From Verrucomicrobiia bacterium (GTDB lineage Bacteria; Verrucomicrobiota; Verrucomicrobiia; Limisphaerales; JADLHS01), in NCBI GenBank assembly GCA_023953615.1, contig JAMLJH010000002.1:1104492-1168491 (forward strand): 64,000 nt of DNA, in the 5' to 3' direction. Of this stretch, positions 18,839-26,709 are shown in pieces. A program made the position numbers and the translations under genes. The stretch's first letter is position 1, and each line of letters begins with the position of its first letter. The notes under the pieces were generated by a model. It was not told the origin of the DNA. It saw only the letters and a program-made list of their open reading frames with translations, and did no database searches.

Positions 18839-19990
18839 TTAATCTGCCGCCCGCAGGTCCGCGACACATTCCACATGTTGCGTTTGCGGAAACATGTCCA
18901 ATGGCGTGACCCGTCGCAGCTTAAAGACACCGTCCGCACCCAAAATGTTCAAGTCCCGCGCCATCGTGGCTGGGTGACAGGAAACGTAGAGGACTTGGGC
19001 GGGCCGCACGCTTCGCAGCAGTTCCAGCGTTGCTGGCTGACAACCTTTGCGAGGCGGATCAATCAGCACGGTGGTTGCCGGGGCGGAAAATCGCTCCACT
19101 AATTGCGGTAAAGCCTCCTCGACCCGCGCGGCAATAAATTCGCCGTTGGTCACCCCGCGTCGTTGCGCGTTGCGCCGCGCCGCCGCGATGGCCAGTTGAT
19201 CACATTCCACGCCCACGAACGATTCCACCGCTCCGGCCAGTTCAATGCCAAAGAAGCCGACGCCGCAGTACAAATCCACCAAATGCCGGCTGCCGCCGGC
19301 GCGCAGCGTTTCGCGCACCACGCGCACCAGTTCCGGCAACAGGAAGAAATTGTTCTGGAAAAACGAATGAGCCGGCACCTCCCAATCCTCGGGTGGAATT
19401 CGCAGCACCACTTTGATCCCGCCCTTGGGGGGCGGATGCTGTCGCACGTAAGTGATCTGCTCGTTCAAGGCCGGTTCCGCAATTTTGCACGTCTCGATAT
19501 CTTCCACCAATCCGCAATCCGCGCGGATGAAGCCGAGATTCAACTTCTGCTCGGGCTTGTTCCACTGACTGCGAATCATGATGCGATTGCGATAACCATA
19601 CGGTTGCGGGCAGGGGATCACCGGCTCGATCAACTCCGGGGTGATGCCGCTGAGCCGCTGGAAGAGATCCGCGACCTGCTTATGTTTGAACCGCAGTTGC
19701 GCGGGATAATCAACGTGCTGATATTGGCAGCCGCCGCACGCGCCAAAGTAAGCACATTCCGGCTGAACCCGTTCGGGCGCCGCCGTGATGAGCCGCACCA
19801 ATTTTGCGCGGCCAAAATGCTTTTTCAGCTCCAGGATTTCGACTTCGACCTGTTCGCCTGGAATGACGAAGAGGATGAACAGGACAAAGCCATTCAAACG
19901 CGCCACCCCTTCGCCGCCAAAGGCCAGGTCTTCAATTGTGACAATGTGTTTTTGTCCCACGGCCAGCGCGGGCGCTGCGGCTTCCACCAT
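18839..19990 (-). CDS. rlmD: TRAM-domain 23S rRNA (uracil-5-)-methyltransferase (RlmD/RumA-like)
   Basis: 383-aa SAM-dependent enzyme making m5U in 23S rRNA. A TRAM domain (residues 10-70) is followed by a [4Fe-4S] ligand cluster CAYFGACGGC (C79, C85, C88) with a fourth Cys in IETCKIA. The methyltransferase domain has LVDLYCGVGFFGIELAG (SAM site), LIDPPRKGC and the catalytic cysteine in VLYVSCHPATMARDL. The start is the ATG at 19990, because it has GGAG six bases upstream; a TTG at 19996 is in frame. Assignment to RlmD (U1939) rather than RlmC or RlmCD is by general similarity only. Confidence 0.9.
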   Translation of the reverse strand: MVEAAAPALAVGQKHIVTIEDLAFGGEGVARLNGFVLFILFVIPGEQVEVEILELKKHFGRAKLVRLITAAPERVQPECAYFGACGGCQYQHVDYPAQLRFKHKQVADLFQRLSGITPELIEPVIPCPQPYGYRNRIMIRSQWNKPEQKLNLGFIRADCGLVEDIETCKIAEPALNEQITYVRQHPPPKGGIKVVLRIPPEDWEVPAHSFFQNNFFLLPELVRVVRETLRAGGSRHLVDLYCGVGFFGIELAGAVESFVGVECDQLAIAAARRNAQRRGVTNGEFIAARVEEALPQLVERFSAPATTVLIDPPRKGCQPATLELLRSVRPAQVLYVSCHPATMARDLNILGADGVFKLRRVTPLDMFPQTQHVECVADLRAAD

Positions 19991-20857
19991 GTTCAACTCC
20001 AGCCTGACGGATCTGACCAGTCAGCCAAGCAATAAATCTGCTCCGACCGATTAGCCGCGCCCGCTGGCGACGAGACCGTGCCAAGCCCTTTCTGTGCGGT
20101 TGTGCGCAACTGAACAAAAAGTGGCGGAAGGAACTGGAATCGAGCGGGATTTGTCATTTCGACTACCTGTTACTACCACCGTTTTCACGCGGGAGTCAAG
20201 CATCCGGCATCACGCCGCCTCGCGCGAAATTCGGCCAGCCGCGAATTTTGAAGCAAGGCAGGCGGTTTATTCTTCGTGCCGGCAGGATGCCGGTGTTCTC
20301 AGGGCTGGCGGCGGCGCTGTAGCGGCGGTCTGTGACCGCCGTCATTCAAGCCACGCTCGTAGGGCGTGGCTACCGGCCGAACCTCCAGAATTATTACGGA
20401 CACCCGTATCAGGAAGCAGTCGTGCGCTACGTGGTGGTGCTTGGAGTTTCAATGCCAGCGCCGCGCGATGCGCCAAGCGTCTCGCTGTCACACTTTCGGG
20501 TGGTTATCATGCCTACGGTTTCCGGTGTGTCAGGGGGCAATAATTTCCGCGCTTTTCATTTTTCCCGCCGCCGGGTTGGGGAACCCGGCCTACACCATCA
20601 CATTCTGTAGGTCGTGTGCCTCCACGCGGCGCCGCAGCCCCGTTAGGGGCGAAATCTTTGTAGAAAACGTCCTCTAAAAAATAGAAAAGCTCCGTAGGAG
20701 CGACATCATCAGAATATGCCGCTCCTACGGAGCTTGCGGATTTTGTGCGGTGGACTCTATAAAGATGCCGCGCTTACGGCGCTGCGGAAATCAGCGCGCC
20801 GATTTCTACTTCGCAATTATTCCCGTCGCCGCGTGTGATTGAAAATATCAACGGCGC
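19991..20857. repeat. 867-bp gene-free stretch packed with palindromes
   Basis: No ORF here looks coding. From 20284 on it holds several hairpins: a REP-like unit at 20319-20341 (GTAGCGGCGGTC-tgt-GACCGCC; the same GTAGCGGCGG start as the RAYT-flanking REPs), CCACGC...GCGTGG at 20351-20369, CCGGGTT-gggg-AACCCGG at 20571-20588, and a perfect 15-bp palindrome pair at 20688-20734. A 'cccgttaggggcgaaatctt' phrase (about 20639-20658) precedes the last one. Confidence 0.55.
20688..20734. repeat. Perfect 15-bp inverted repeat, REPIN-like
   Basis: AGCTCCGTAGGAGCG (20688-20702) and CGCTCCTACGGAGCT (20720-20734) are exact reverse complements separated by 17 nt. Each arm is itself partly palindromic (CTCCgtaGGAG). 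This is the architecture of a second, sequence-unrelated REPIN or small non-autonomous element; there is no transposase beside it. Confidence 0.6.
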
Positions 20858-21166
20858 TCACCGGGCGTTTGGCTTCTTCGGCGGCAGTTCCCGGATAAAA
20901 GCCCAGGAGACTTCAGCGGTCTGGCCGTTGTCGTAGTGGACGAAGAAACCAGCCTGACACCAATCTTCAATTTCCAAATGGTCAAACCTGGCTTTGGGCG
21001 AAATTTTATTGGCCTTGCGGATGGTGGCGTGGGGTTCGAGGATGCACAAGCCATCGGCAAACTCGACATCGAAAGCGTCCTCCCAACTCAAGTAGCGGAC
21101 GTTTTTCACCTTTGAGAATTTTCCTTTCCCAAACGGAACTTTGGCGTTGTGAATGGCAGTTTTCAT
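20858..21166 (-). CDS. DUF2442-like small protein, partner of a DUF4160-like protein
   Basis: 102-aa soluble protein with no signal. It contains VKNVRYLSWEDAFDVEFADG, which resembles the opening strand pair of DUF2442 domains, then FDHLEIEDWCQAGFFVHYDNGQTAEVSW. The match is by pattern only. Its start overlaps the stop of the upstream 66-aa gene by 4 bases (ATGA). DUF4160-DUF2442 pairs are widespread, often on mobile DNA, and have been considered toxin-antitoxin-like; that role is not demonstrated here. Confidence 0.55.
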   Translation of the reverse strand: MKTAIHNAKVPFGKGKFSKVKNVRYLSWEDAFDVEFADGLCILEPHATIRKANKISPKARFDHLEIEDWCQAGFFVHYDNGQTAEVSWAFIRELPPKKPNAR

Positions 21167-21363
21167 AGTCGGCCTTCGCGCTGCAATTCGCGGATCAGCT
21201 CCAGAATCTTACGCTCGATTTTGGGAATGTCCATTGGTTGCATGGTTTCCAGATTCACCCGGGTAATCAATCTGCCGTTTTTGTCGAATACATGAACGTG
21301 CCGCGGTGAATGGTCGCCAATCCACCACATGAACATATACCCGCCCCGGCGGATTTTTCCCAT
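21163..21363 (-). CDS. DUF4160-like small protein
   Basis: 66 aa. The core MFMWWIGDHSPRHVHVFDKN matches the DUF4160 hallmark (a DHxPxHxHV-type motif followed by a short strand), and the tail KIERKILELIRELQREG is a terminal helix as in the family. It is first in a two-gene unit, overlapping the DUF2442-like gene by 4 bases, and starts 15 bases downstream of the leuD stop on the same strand, so it may be read through from leuD. Function of the family is unknown. Confidence 0.62.
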   Translation of the reverse strand: MGKIRRGGYMFMWWIGDHSPRHVHVFDKNGRLITRVNLETMQPMDIPKIERKILELIRELQREGRL

Positions 21364-21378
21364 AACTCAAAATGCGCT

Positions 21379-21930
21379 TCACTTCGCAATCATGCCCGTG
21401 TTGCGGGCGTAATTGAAGATGCCGCCGGCGTCCACCACGGGACGCACGTCGCCGAGTTGTTTGAACGAATATACTTTGCCGGTGGCCTGCACGGTCACAG
21501 TGGCTTTGTCCAAATCCACGGTCACGACGTCGCCGGTTTTGAGCACGTCGCAGAGGCGTTCGGTGATTTCGCAGGGATACAGTTCGCCGGTGGCGACGCA
21601 GTTGCGGAAGAAGATGCGCGCGAAACTTTCCGCCAGCACCACTTCACAATTCGCCGACCCCATCGCGATGGGCGCGTGTTCACGCGAACTGCCGCAGCCA
21701 AAATTTTTCCCCGCGACCACGATCGGATACTGGCTGTCCAGTTGCCCGGCTTCGACAAAGCGCGTGGGATAGAGTGAGTCCGGCAACCCGACCAGGGCGT
21801 AGCTGCCCAGCTTCTCGTATTCGTCGGGAATGGTCGGCACCAGGTTCAGGTATTGCGCGGGAATGATTTGATCGGTGTCTATGTTGTCGCGCACTACGTA
21901 AACGGGTCCGGTAAATACAGACTTACTCAT
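21379..21930 (-). CDS. leuD: 3-isopropylmalate dehydratase small subunit
   Basis: 183-aa swivelling domain of the aconitase superfamily; with LeuC it isomerises 2- to 3-isopropylmalate in leucine biosynthesis. The start at 21930 ([15 protein letters not shown]) is used because the similarity begins there. Markers are [14 protein letters not shown] and the substrate loop [17 protein letters not shown]. It is nearer the short archaeal/bacterial LeuD type than the 200-aa proteobacterial type. No leuC is adjacent. The closely related homoaconitase small subunit cannot be fully excluded. Confidence 0.88.
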   Translation of the reverse strand: MSKSVFTGPVYVVRDNIDTDQIIPAQYLNLVPTIPDEYEKLGSYALVGLPDSLYPTRFVEAGQLDSQYPIVVAGKNFGCGSSREHAPIAMGSANCEVVLAESFARIFFRNCVATGELYPCEITERLCDVLKTGDVVTVDLDKATVTVQATGKVYSFKQLGDVRPVVDAGGIFNYARNTGMIAK

Positions 21931-22065
21931 GCCCGCAGTGTGGGGCGATTCCGGCACTTTTTCAAACAGATTTCAGTCGCTGAGTCGCCGTGCATCATGG
22001 TTTTCCCTGACAGGCGGTGCGCTTCCTTCTAACCTTGCCCCCGCCGAAGCGCAACATTTTGAGTC

Positions 22066-23247
22066 ATGAAGCCTGCAAAATTAAAAATCAAGCGTGAGGG
22101 ATTTTATGTCGGGCTGATGTCCGGCACCTCTGCGGATGGCATTGACGCCGTGGTGGCGAGAATTTCCCCGGTTGCGCCGCGACCTCGGGTGCAATTGGTG
22201 GCGCACGTATATCGCCGGTTCACGCCCCAGTTCCAACAACGGCTGTTGCGAGCGTGTTTGCACGGTCACGTGGCGGAAATTTGCGAATTGAACTTCGCGC
22301 TGGGCGAATTTTTCGCGCGCGCGGCGTTGGCCGTGATTCAGCGCGCGGGATTGCAACCCCAGCAAATCGAGGTGATTGGCTCGCACGGCCAGACGCTCCA
22401 CCATCTGCCGCACGCCCAGTTTCCATCCACACTGCAAATCGGCGAACCGGGCGTCATTGCCGAGCGCACCGGGATCACGACGGTGGCCGATTTTCGGGTG
22501 CGCGACATGGCCGCCGGCGGGCAGGGCGCGCCGCTGGTGCCGTTTGCCGATTGGGTGTTGTTCACGCATCCAAACCATCCGCGCATCATCCAGAACATCG
22601 GCGGCATTGGGAATCTCACGTTTTTGCCGCCGCACGCCCGCCGCGAGGACATCATCGCGTTCGACACTGGTCCGGGCAATATGGTGATGGATGCGCTCGT
22701 TTCCCGGTTGACGCACGGGCAGCGCCGTTTTGATCAAGGAGGGCGTTGGGCGGCGCAGGGGAAGGTTTCTGCCGCGCTGTTGGAAACGTGTTTGGCGCAT
22801 CCGTTTTTCCAACGACGTCCGCCCAAAACCACCGGACGCGAGGAATTTGGCGAACTGTTTTTAACCCCGTTGCTGGCGCAGGCGCGTCGTCGGCGTTTGT
22901 CCCCCGCAGACCTCGTCGCTACAGCTACTGAATTGACCGCCGTCAGCATCGCCACCGCGTACCGTCGGTTTATTTTTCCGAAAATCGAACCGCGCGCCCT
23001 GGCACGGCTCGAAGTCATCATTGGCGGTGGCGGCGCCCGGAACGCTACTCTGTTGCGCCGTTTGCAGACGCATTTGGGCGTGGGGAAAATTTTGCGCCAC
23101 GAAGATTTTGGCATGGATAGCTCCGCCAAAGAGCCGTTGGCTTTTGCGTTGCTGGCGCACGCAACCATCCGTCAGCAACCCGGTAATGTACCCTCGGCAA
23201 CCGGCGCACGTCGCGCGGTGGTGCTGGGCAAAATTGTGCCCGCCTGA
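22066..23247 (+). CDS. anmK: Anhydro-N-acetylmuramic acid kinase
   Basis: 393-aa ASKHA-fold kinase that converts 1,6-anhydroMurNAc from peptidoglycan recycling to MurNAc-6-P. Family motifs in order: YVGLMSGTSADGIDAV (phosphate loop), GSHGQTLHHLP, DFRVRDMAAGGQGAPLVPFAD (substrate site with the catalytic Asp), NIGGIGNLTFL, and FDTGPGNMVMDALV, with GGGGARN in the ATP-binding C-terminal half. The start ATG at 22066 gives a short basic leader before the domain. No murQ etherase is next to it. Confidence 0.95.
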   Translation: MKPAKLKIKREGFYVGLMSGTSADGIDAVVARISPVAPRPRVQLVAHVYRRFTPQFQQRLLRACLHGHVAEICELNFALGEFFARAALAVIQRAGLQPQQIEVIGSHGQTLHHLPHAQFPSTLQIGEPGVIAERTGITTVADFRVRDMAAGGQGAPLVPFADWVLFTHPNHPRIIQNIGGIGNLTFLPPHARREDIIAFDTGPGNMVMDALVSRLTHGQRRFDQGGRWAAQGKVSAALLETCLAHPFFQRRPPKTTGREEFGELFLTPLLAQARRRRLSPADLVATATELTAVSIATAYRRFIFPKIEPRALARLEVIIGGGGARNATLLRRLQTHLGVGKILRHEDFGMDSSAKEPLAFALLAHATIRQQPGNVPSATGARRAVVLGKIVPA

Positions 23248-23303
23248 ACCGAAGCCCTCCGGCCAGTGGACCAACGATTATTTTACAATCGTCGGCCCCC
23301 CAC

Positions 23304-23350
23304 ATGTTTGAACAGACCTTCAAAAACCTGGACGACTTTCTCCATCAGAA
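23304..23350 (+). pseudogene. Relic of a type I restriction methylase (HsdM) N-terminus
   Basis: From the ATG at 23304 the frame reads MFEQTFKNLDDFLHQ, nearly identical in pattern to the start of many class I N6-adenine methylases (MFEQTFKNIDDVL...). Similarity stops after about 15 codons and the frame closes at a TAA 20 codons later. Adjacent sequence becomes REPIN spacer from about 23391. If real, it is a footprint of a lost restriction-modification locus. Confidence 0.4.
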
Positions 23351-23390
23351 AATCAGGCCACGCGATTTCATATTCTTGACGTTACGATTC

Positions 23391-23513
23391 TGGTGGAAAA
23401 AATCACCCGCATAATCAAGCGCACGAAAAATTCCACGGCCCGCTTACCATTCACGCTCATTCCGGGCGGCAAGGATGCCGCCCTCTACGTCAGGCAGAGA
23501 TGCCTGACGCTAC
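23391..23513. repeat. Half REPIN (spacer plus right REP) upstream of the ECF sigma gene
   Basis: Bases 23461-23513 are a 53-bp REP beginning TCCGGGCGGCAAGGATGCCG and ending TGACGCTAC, equal in length and nearly identical to the right REPs at 25199-25251 and 26076-26128. The preceding 70 bases match the spacer of those units (caagcgcacgaaaaattcc versus caagcgtgtggaaaaactcc). The left REP is missing, replaced by unrelated sequence, so this is a truncated copy. Confidence 0.8.
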
Positions 23514-23555
23514 AATTTCTGTCCGATTTTTCAAACGGCGGCTACTCTCTGGTGA

Positions 23556-25028
23556 ATGGATGCTCAAACCGACGCTCAATTGCTTCGCGCTTACGCCGCC
23601 CGGCGTTCCGAAGCCGCGTTCGCCGAACTCGTTCGACGGTACGTTGACCTCGTCCATTCCGCCGCGCGCCGCATGGTTGGTGACGTACACCTCGCCGAGG
23701 ACGTAACCCAAGCCACCTTCCTCGCACTGGCCAAAAACGCCGCCCAACTCACGAATTGTGCGGTGTTGGCCGGATGGTTGCATCGCACCGCGCAAAACAT
23801 TGCTGCTCAAACCATCCGCACCGACGTACGCCGCCGTGTTCGCGAACAGGAGGCCGCCACCATGAATGAACTGATCGCTCCAACGCCCGAAGCCGATTGG
23901 GAACAGATCGCCCCGCACCTCGATGCCGCGCTCGGCGAACTGACCGAACCGGATCGCGATGCGATTCTCCTCCGCTATTTCGAGCGCAAGTCCGCCAGGG
24001 AAATGGCCGCGCAACTCGGCATCAGCGACGAAGCCGCACAAAAACGCGTGAGTCGCGCCGTGGAACGACTGCGTGAATTTCTGGCCAAACGCGGCGTCAC
24101 CGTCGGCGCGAGCGGACTCGCGGTCGTCATTTCCGCCCACGCCGTGCAAGCCGCACCCGCAGGTCTCGCTCTCACCATCACCACGGCTGCCACTTTGACG
24201 GGAGCAACGCTTGCCACCACCGCAACGGTCACCACTACGAAAGCCATCGCCATGACTGCACTTCAGAAAGCCATCGTCACCACTACCATAGCCATCCTCG
24301 CTGGAGTGGGAATTCACGAAGCTCGCCAAAACTCAAAACTGCGCGAACAAAATCAACAACGGCAAGGGCTGCTGCACGAGCAGATTCAACGAATCGATGC
24401 CGCATTGATGGATGCAACCAACAGACTCGCCAATTTACGCGATGAAAACGCGCGCTTGAGCCGCAATGCAGATGAATTACTCAGATTGCGAGGTGAAATT
24501 GGCACGCTCCGCCGGTCGCTCCGGGAAGCTGAAAATGACGGAGAAAATCTGCGGCTTCGGCAGGAGGTCAGCCAACTTGAGGCTATGTGGAACAACTGGA
24601 CAAATAGCACATATTTCAACAATCCGTACTTTCAGCGCGATGAATGGGTGGAAAGGGGGACGGCAGAACCAATTAACACTTTGCAGACCATGCTGTCGGC
24701 CATAAAGCAACGCGATGATCAGAGGCTCGCTCAATTGGTATCTGGAAGCGATGAAACTCAGTTACTCGATTCCATACTCCTCCCCAAACGGGTATGGGAT
24801 AAAGTCATCGGAGTTCAAATCGTGGACATTAACATCATGACCAGCGACGGTCAGGATTCAAAAGCGGTGATCGGAACAGTCTTGCAGAAGCAAAGATCAC
24901 CATCAGAATCTCCCGGCGCTCCCTATGACAACTCAGCCCTTGAAGCATACCGAAACTCAGAACAGTCCATACGCCGCTGGTTTTTTGTAAAAACAAATGG
25001 CCAGTGGCTGATCACAGGTAGTGGCTGA
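23556..25028 (+). CDS. ECF-type sigma factor fused to a transmembrane, coiled-coil and NTF2-like tail
   Basis: 490 aa. Residues 1-180 are a sigma-70/ECF factor: region 2 (AFAELVRRYVDLVHSAARRM, EDVTQATFLALAK) and region 4 (LTEPDRDAILLRYFERKS, EMAAQLGISDEAAQKRVSRA). An Ala/Thr-rich segment follows, with a predicted membrane helix near 238-257 (AIVTTTIAILAGVGI). Next is a long coiled coil (about 260-350, heptads such as QNSKLREQNQQRQ and NLRDENARL) and a C-terminal 120-residue domain ending WFFVKTNGQWLITGSG that looks NTF2-like. Thus the sigma domain is tethered to the membrane with a periplasmic sensor-like tail, a layout seen in Verrucomicrobia/Planctomycetes. Known ECF factors are released from anti-sigma factors; here control would be in cis. 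No anti-sigma gene is adjacent. Confidence 0.82.
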   Translation: MDAQTDAQLLRAYAARRSEAAFAELVRRYVDLVHSAARRMVGDVHLAEDVTQATFLALAKNAAQLTNCAVLAGWLHRTAQNIAAQTIRTDVRRRVREQEAATMNELIAPTPEADWEQIAPHLDAALGELTEPDRDAILLRYFERKSAREMAAQLGISDEAAQKRVSRAVERLREFLAKRGVTVGASGLAVVISAHAVQAAPAGLALTITTAATLTGATLATTATVTTTKAIAMTALQKAIVTTTIAILAGVGIHEARQNSKLREQNQQRQGLLHEQIQRIDAALMDATNRLANLRDENARLSRNADELLRLRGEIGTLRRSLREAENDGENLRLRQEVSQLEAMWNNWTNSTYFNNPYFQRDEWVERGTAEPINTLQTMLSAIKQRDDQRLAQLVSGSDETQLLDSILLPKRVWDKVIGVQIVDINIMTSDGQDSKAVIGTVLQKQRSPSESPGAPYDNSALEAYRNSEQSIRRWFFVKTNGQWLITGSG

Positions 25029-25080
25029 TTCCGAGATTGTGCCGCAAACGGCGGGCGGCGGGTATTTCGCAACCGCAGGT

Positions 25081-25251
25081 GTAGCGGCGGGCATCCGTGC
25101 CTGCCGTAGAGCCGGGCTTCCCAGCCCGGCGGAAAAAAACTCTCGCATCATCAAGCGTGTGGAAAAACTCCAAGCGCCCCGCACCAGCCACCATTCTGTC
25201 CGGGCGGCAAGGATGCCGCCCTCTACGTCAGGCAGGGATGCCTGGCGCTAC
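25081..25251. repeat. REPIN A: two inverted REPs around a 65-bp spacer
   Basis: The left REP (25081-25133, GTAGCGGCGGGCATCCGTGC...) and the right REP (25199-25251) are inverted repeats of one another, about 40 of 53 positions matching. Within each REP two small hairpins form: GGCGGGCA-tccg-TGCCTGCC and GCCGGGCT-tccc-AGCCCGGC on the left; GGCGGCA-agga-TGCCGCC and CAGGCA-ggga-TGCCTG on the right. Differences between halves are mostly compensatory. It lies directly upstream of the RAYT gene. Confidence 0.88.
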
Positions 25252-25293
25252 TCTGGGCTTGCCTGCTGCCACACGCGACAGCAATTTGTCGCC

Positions 25294-25962
25294 ATGCCCG
25301 ACGCCGACCCGCCAAAAGATTTCCCGTTCTCAAATCCGTTGGTGGCTGGTTTGCATTTTCGCGGAAAACTGCCGCATTTGAAAAATGAAGAGGCGGTTTA
25401 TTTCGTTACGTTTCGTCTGGCGGATTCCCTGCCCGCTCACGAAGTCGTTCGGTTGAAGCACGAACGCAAAGTCATTCTCGAACAAGCCCGCGCCGCCAAG
25501 AGTCCTTTGACGTGGCATGAAGAACAGCAACCCCTGGCTTGGTATTGCGACAAAGTGGAAGCGTTACTCGACGCCGGGCATGGCACGTGTTGGTTGAGCA
25601 AACCGGAAATTGCCGATCTCGTCGCCGCAGCCCTAAAACATTTTGCCGGCCCCCGCTATGAACTGCGCGCGTGGGTCGTGATGCCCAATCACGTTCACGC
25701 CGTCGTCTGGCCGCTGCCGGGACATACGTTGAGCGACATCCTGCATAGCTGGAAATCATTCACGAGCAGCAAGGCGAGCCAGTTGTTGCACCGCAAGCAT
25801 CAGGAATTCTGGCAGACCGAATCATTTGATCACTGGATTCGGGACGATGAAGAACATGCGCGACTGGTGGCTTACGTGGAAAACAATCCAGTCAAGGCGC
25901 GCCTCTGCAAAGCGCCGGGGGATTGGAAGTGGAGTAGTGCGAGTAGCCGGCAAGCGGTGTAG
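25294..25962 (+). CDS. REP-associated tyrosine transposase (RAYT, Y1_Tnp family)
   Basis: 222 aa. Start ATG at 25294 (MPDADPPKDFPF) is chosen because family-like sequence (LPHLKNEEAVYFVTFRLAD) follows and the open frame upstream runs through REPIN A. The HUH metal-binding motif is MPNHVHAVVWP (residues 130-140), and Tyr194 in YVENNPVKARL is the predicted nucleophile, followed by the conserved DWKWSSAS. RAYTs cut and join single-stranded REP hairpins and spread REPINs while usually not moving themselves. The gene is bracketed by REPINs A and B; its TAG stop is the second to fourth base of the left REP of REPIN B (GTAGCGG). Confidence 0.92.
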   Translation: MPDADPPKDFPFSNPLVAGLHFRGKLPHLKNEEAVYFVTFRLADSLPAHEVVRLKHERKVILEQARAAKSPLTWHEEQQPLAWYCDKVEALLDAGHGTCWLSKPEIADLVAAALKHFAGPRYELRAWVVMPNHVHAVVWPLPGHTLSDILHSWKSFTSSKASQLLHRKHQEFWQTESFDHWIRDDEEHARLVAYVENNPVKARLCKAPGDWKWSSASSRQAV

Positions 25963-26128
25963 CGGCGGGCATCCTTGCCTGCCGTAGAGCCGAGCTTCCC
26001 AGCCCGGCGGAAAAAACGGCCCGCATCATCAAGCGTGTGGAAAAACTCCACGGCCTCCTTACCACCCACGCTCATTCCGGGCGTCAAAGATGCCGCCCTC
26101 TACGTCAGGCAGGGATGCCTGACGCTAC
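25959..26128. repeat. REPIN B: two inverted REPs around a 64-bp spacer
   Basis: Left REP 25959-26011 and right REP 26076-26128, same organisation and near-identical sequence to REPIN A, including the spacer phrase 'catcatcaagcgtgtggaaa'. The left arm starts inside the RAYT stop codon. Minor stem mismatches (GCCGAGCT paired with AGCCCGGC) suggest it is slightly decayed. Confidence 0.88.
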
Positions 26129-26279
26129 ATGATTCTCTTGTTGTGCGCCGCCGCTACGGCACCAATTGCTGACGCGCTCCCGGTGCAAACCCGAGAGCGC
26201 AGCGGGCGGAAATCGGAGGCCATTTTGCGGGAGCACACCGAATGGCTCGGTTGCGGCACGACCGCTAAATTGGTGCGCG

Positions 26280-26576
26280 ATGAAACCCATCATCAATCAA
26301 CCACTGAACGCGCCCGCCGCCGCGAGTTGCGACACGGAATTTTTAAGTCGCCAAGCGACGAAGGTCATCATCCAGGACAGCGCGACGCGCCGTTACCTGA
26401 CGGCGACCGACCTCTGGACGCCGCAACCGGAGGCGGCCCGGGCGTTTCGTTCTGGATCGGCAGCGGTGGAGCATGTGACGCAGAAAGGGTTGAAGCACGT
26501 GAATCTGGTGCTGATTCGCGCCATCACTGTAAGCGAGGTCATTCCCATTCAAGATTACGCCGCCGCACGGTCGTGA
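26280..26576 (+). CDS. Small hypothetical protein
   Basis: 98 aa, ATG at 26280. I do not recognise a named family. It has no signal peptide. The central pattern KVIIQDSATRRYLTATDLWTPQPEAARAF followed by a hydrophobic 'VNLVLIRAI' resembles small proteins in Verrucomicrobia that align a 'x-YL-x(5)-WT-x(3)-A-x-AF' core, a possible small beta domain. It sits between REPIN B and the cobA-hemD gene and has its own unit. The frame extends upstream to 26166 without support. Confidence 0.5.
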   Translation: MKPIINQPLNAPAAASCDTEFLSRQATKVIIQDSATRRYLTATDLWTPQPEAARAFRSGSAAVEHVTQKGLKHVNLVLIRAITVSEVIPIQDYAAARS

Positions 26577-26709
26577 GTAATTGATCAGAAATTCCCAATT
26601 CACGTGCAGAGGCCATGAGTCGGGTGCGTGAACGTGGCTGATTTCGACACCGGACGGAAACACCCGTTGGCGGATGCCGTTTGGTCCCCAGTTGGCGAAG
26701 ACAAAAGCG

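Noticed and set aside
25021..25293. Longer RAYT start at 25021
   Set aside because: That extension runs through REPIN A and is unlike any RAYT; ATG at 25294 fits the family.
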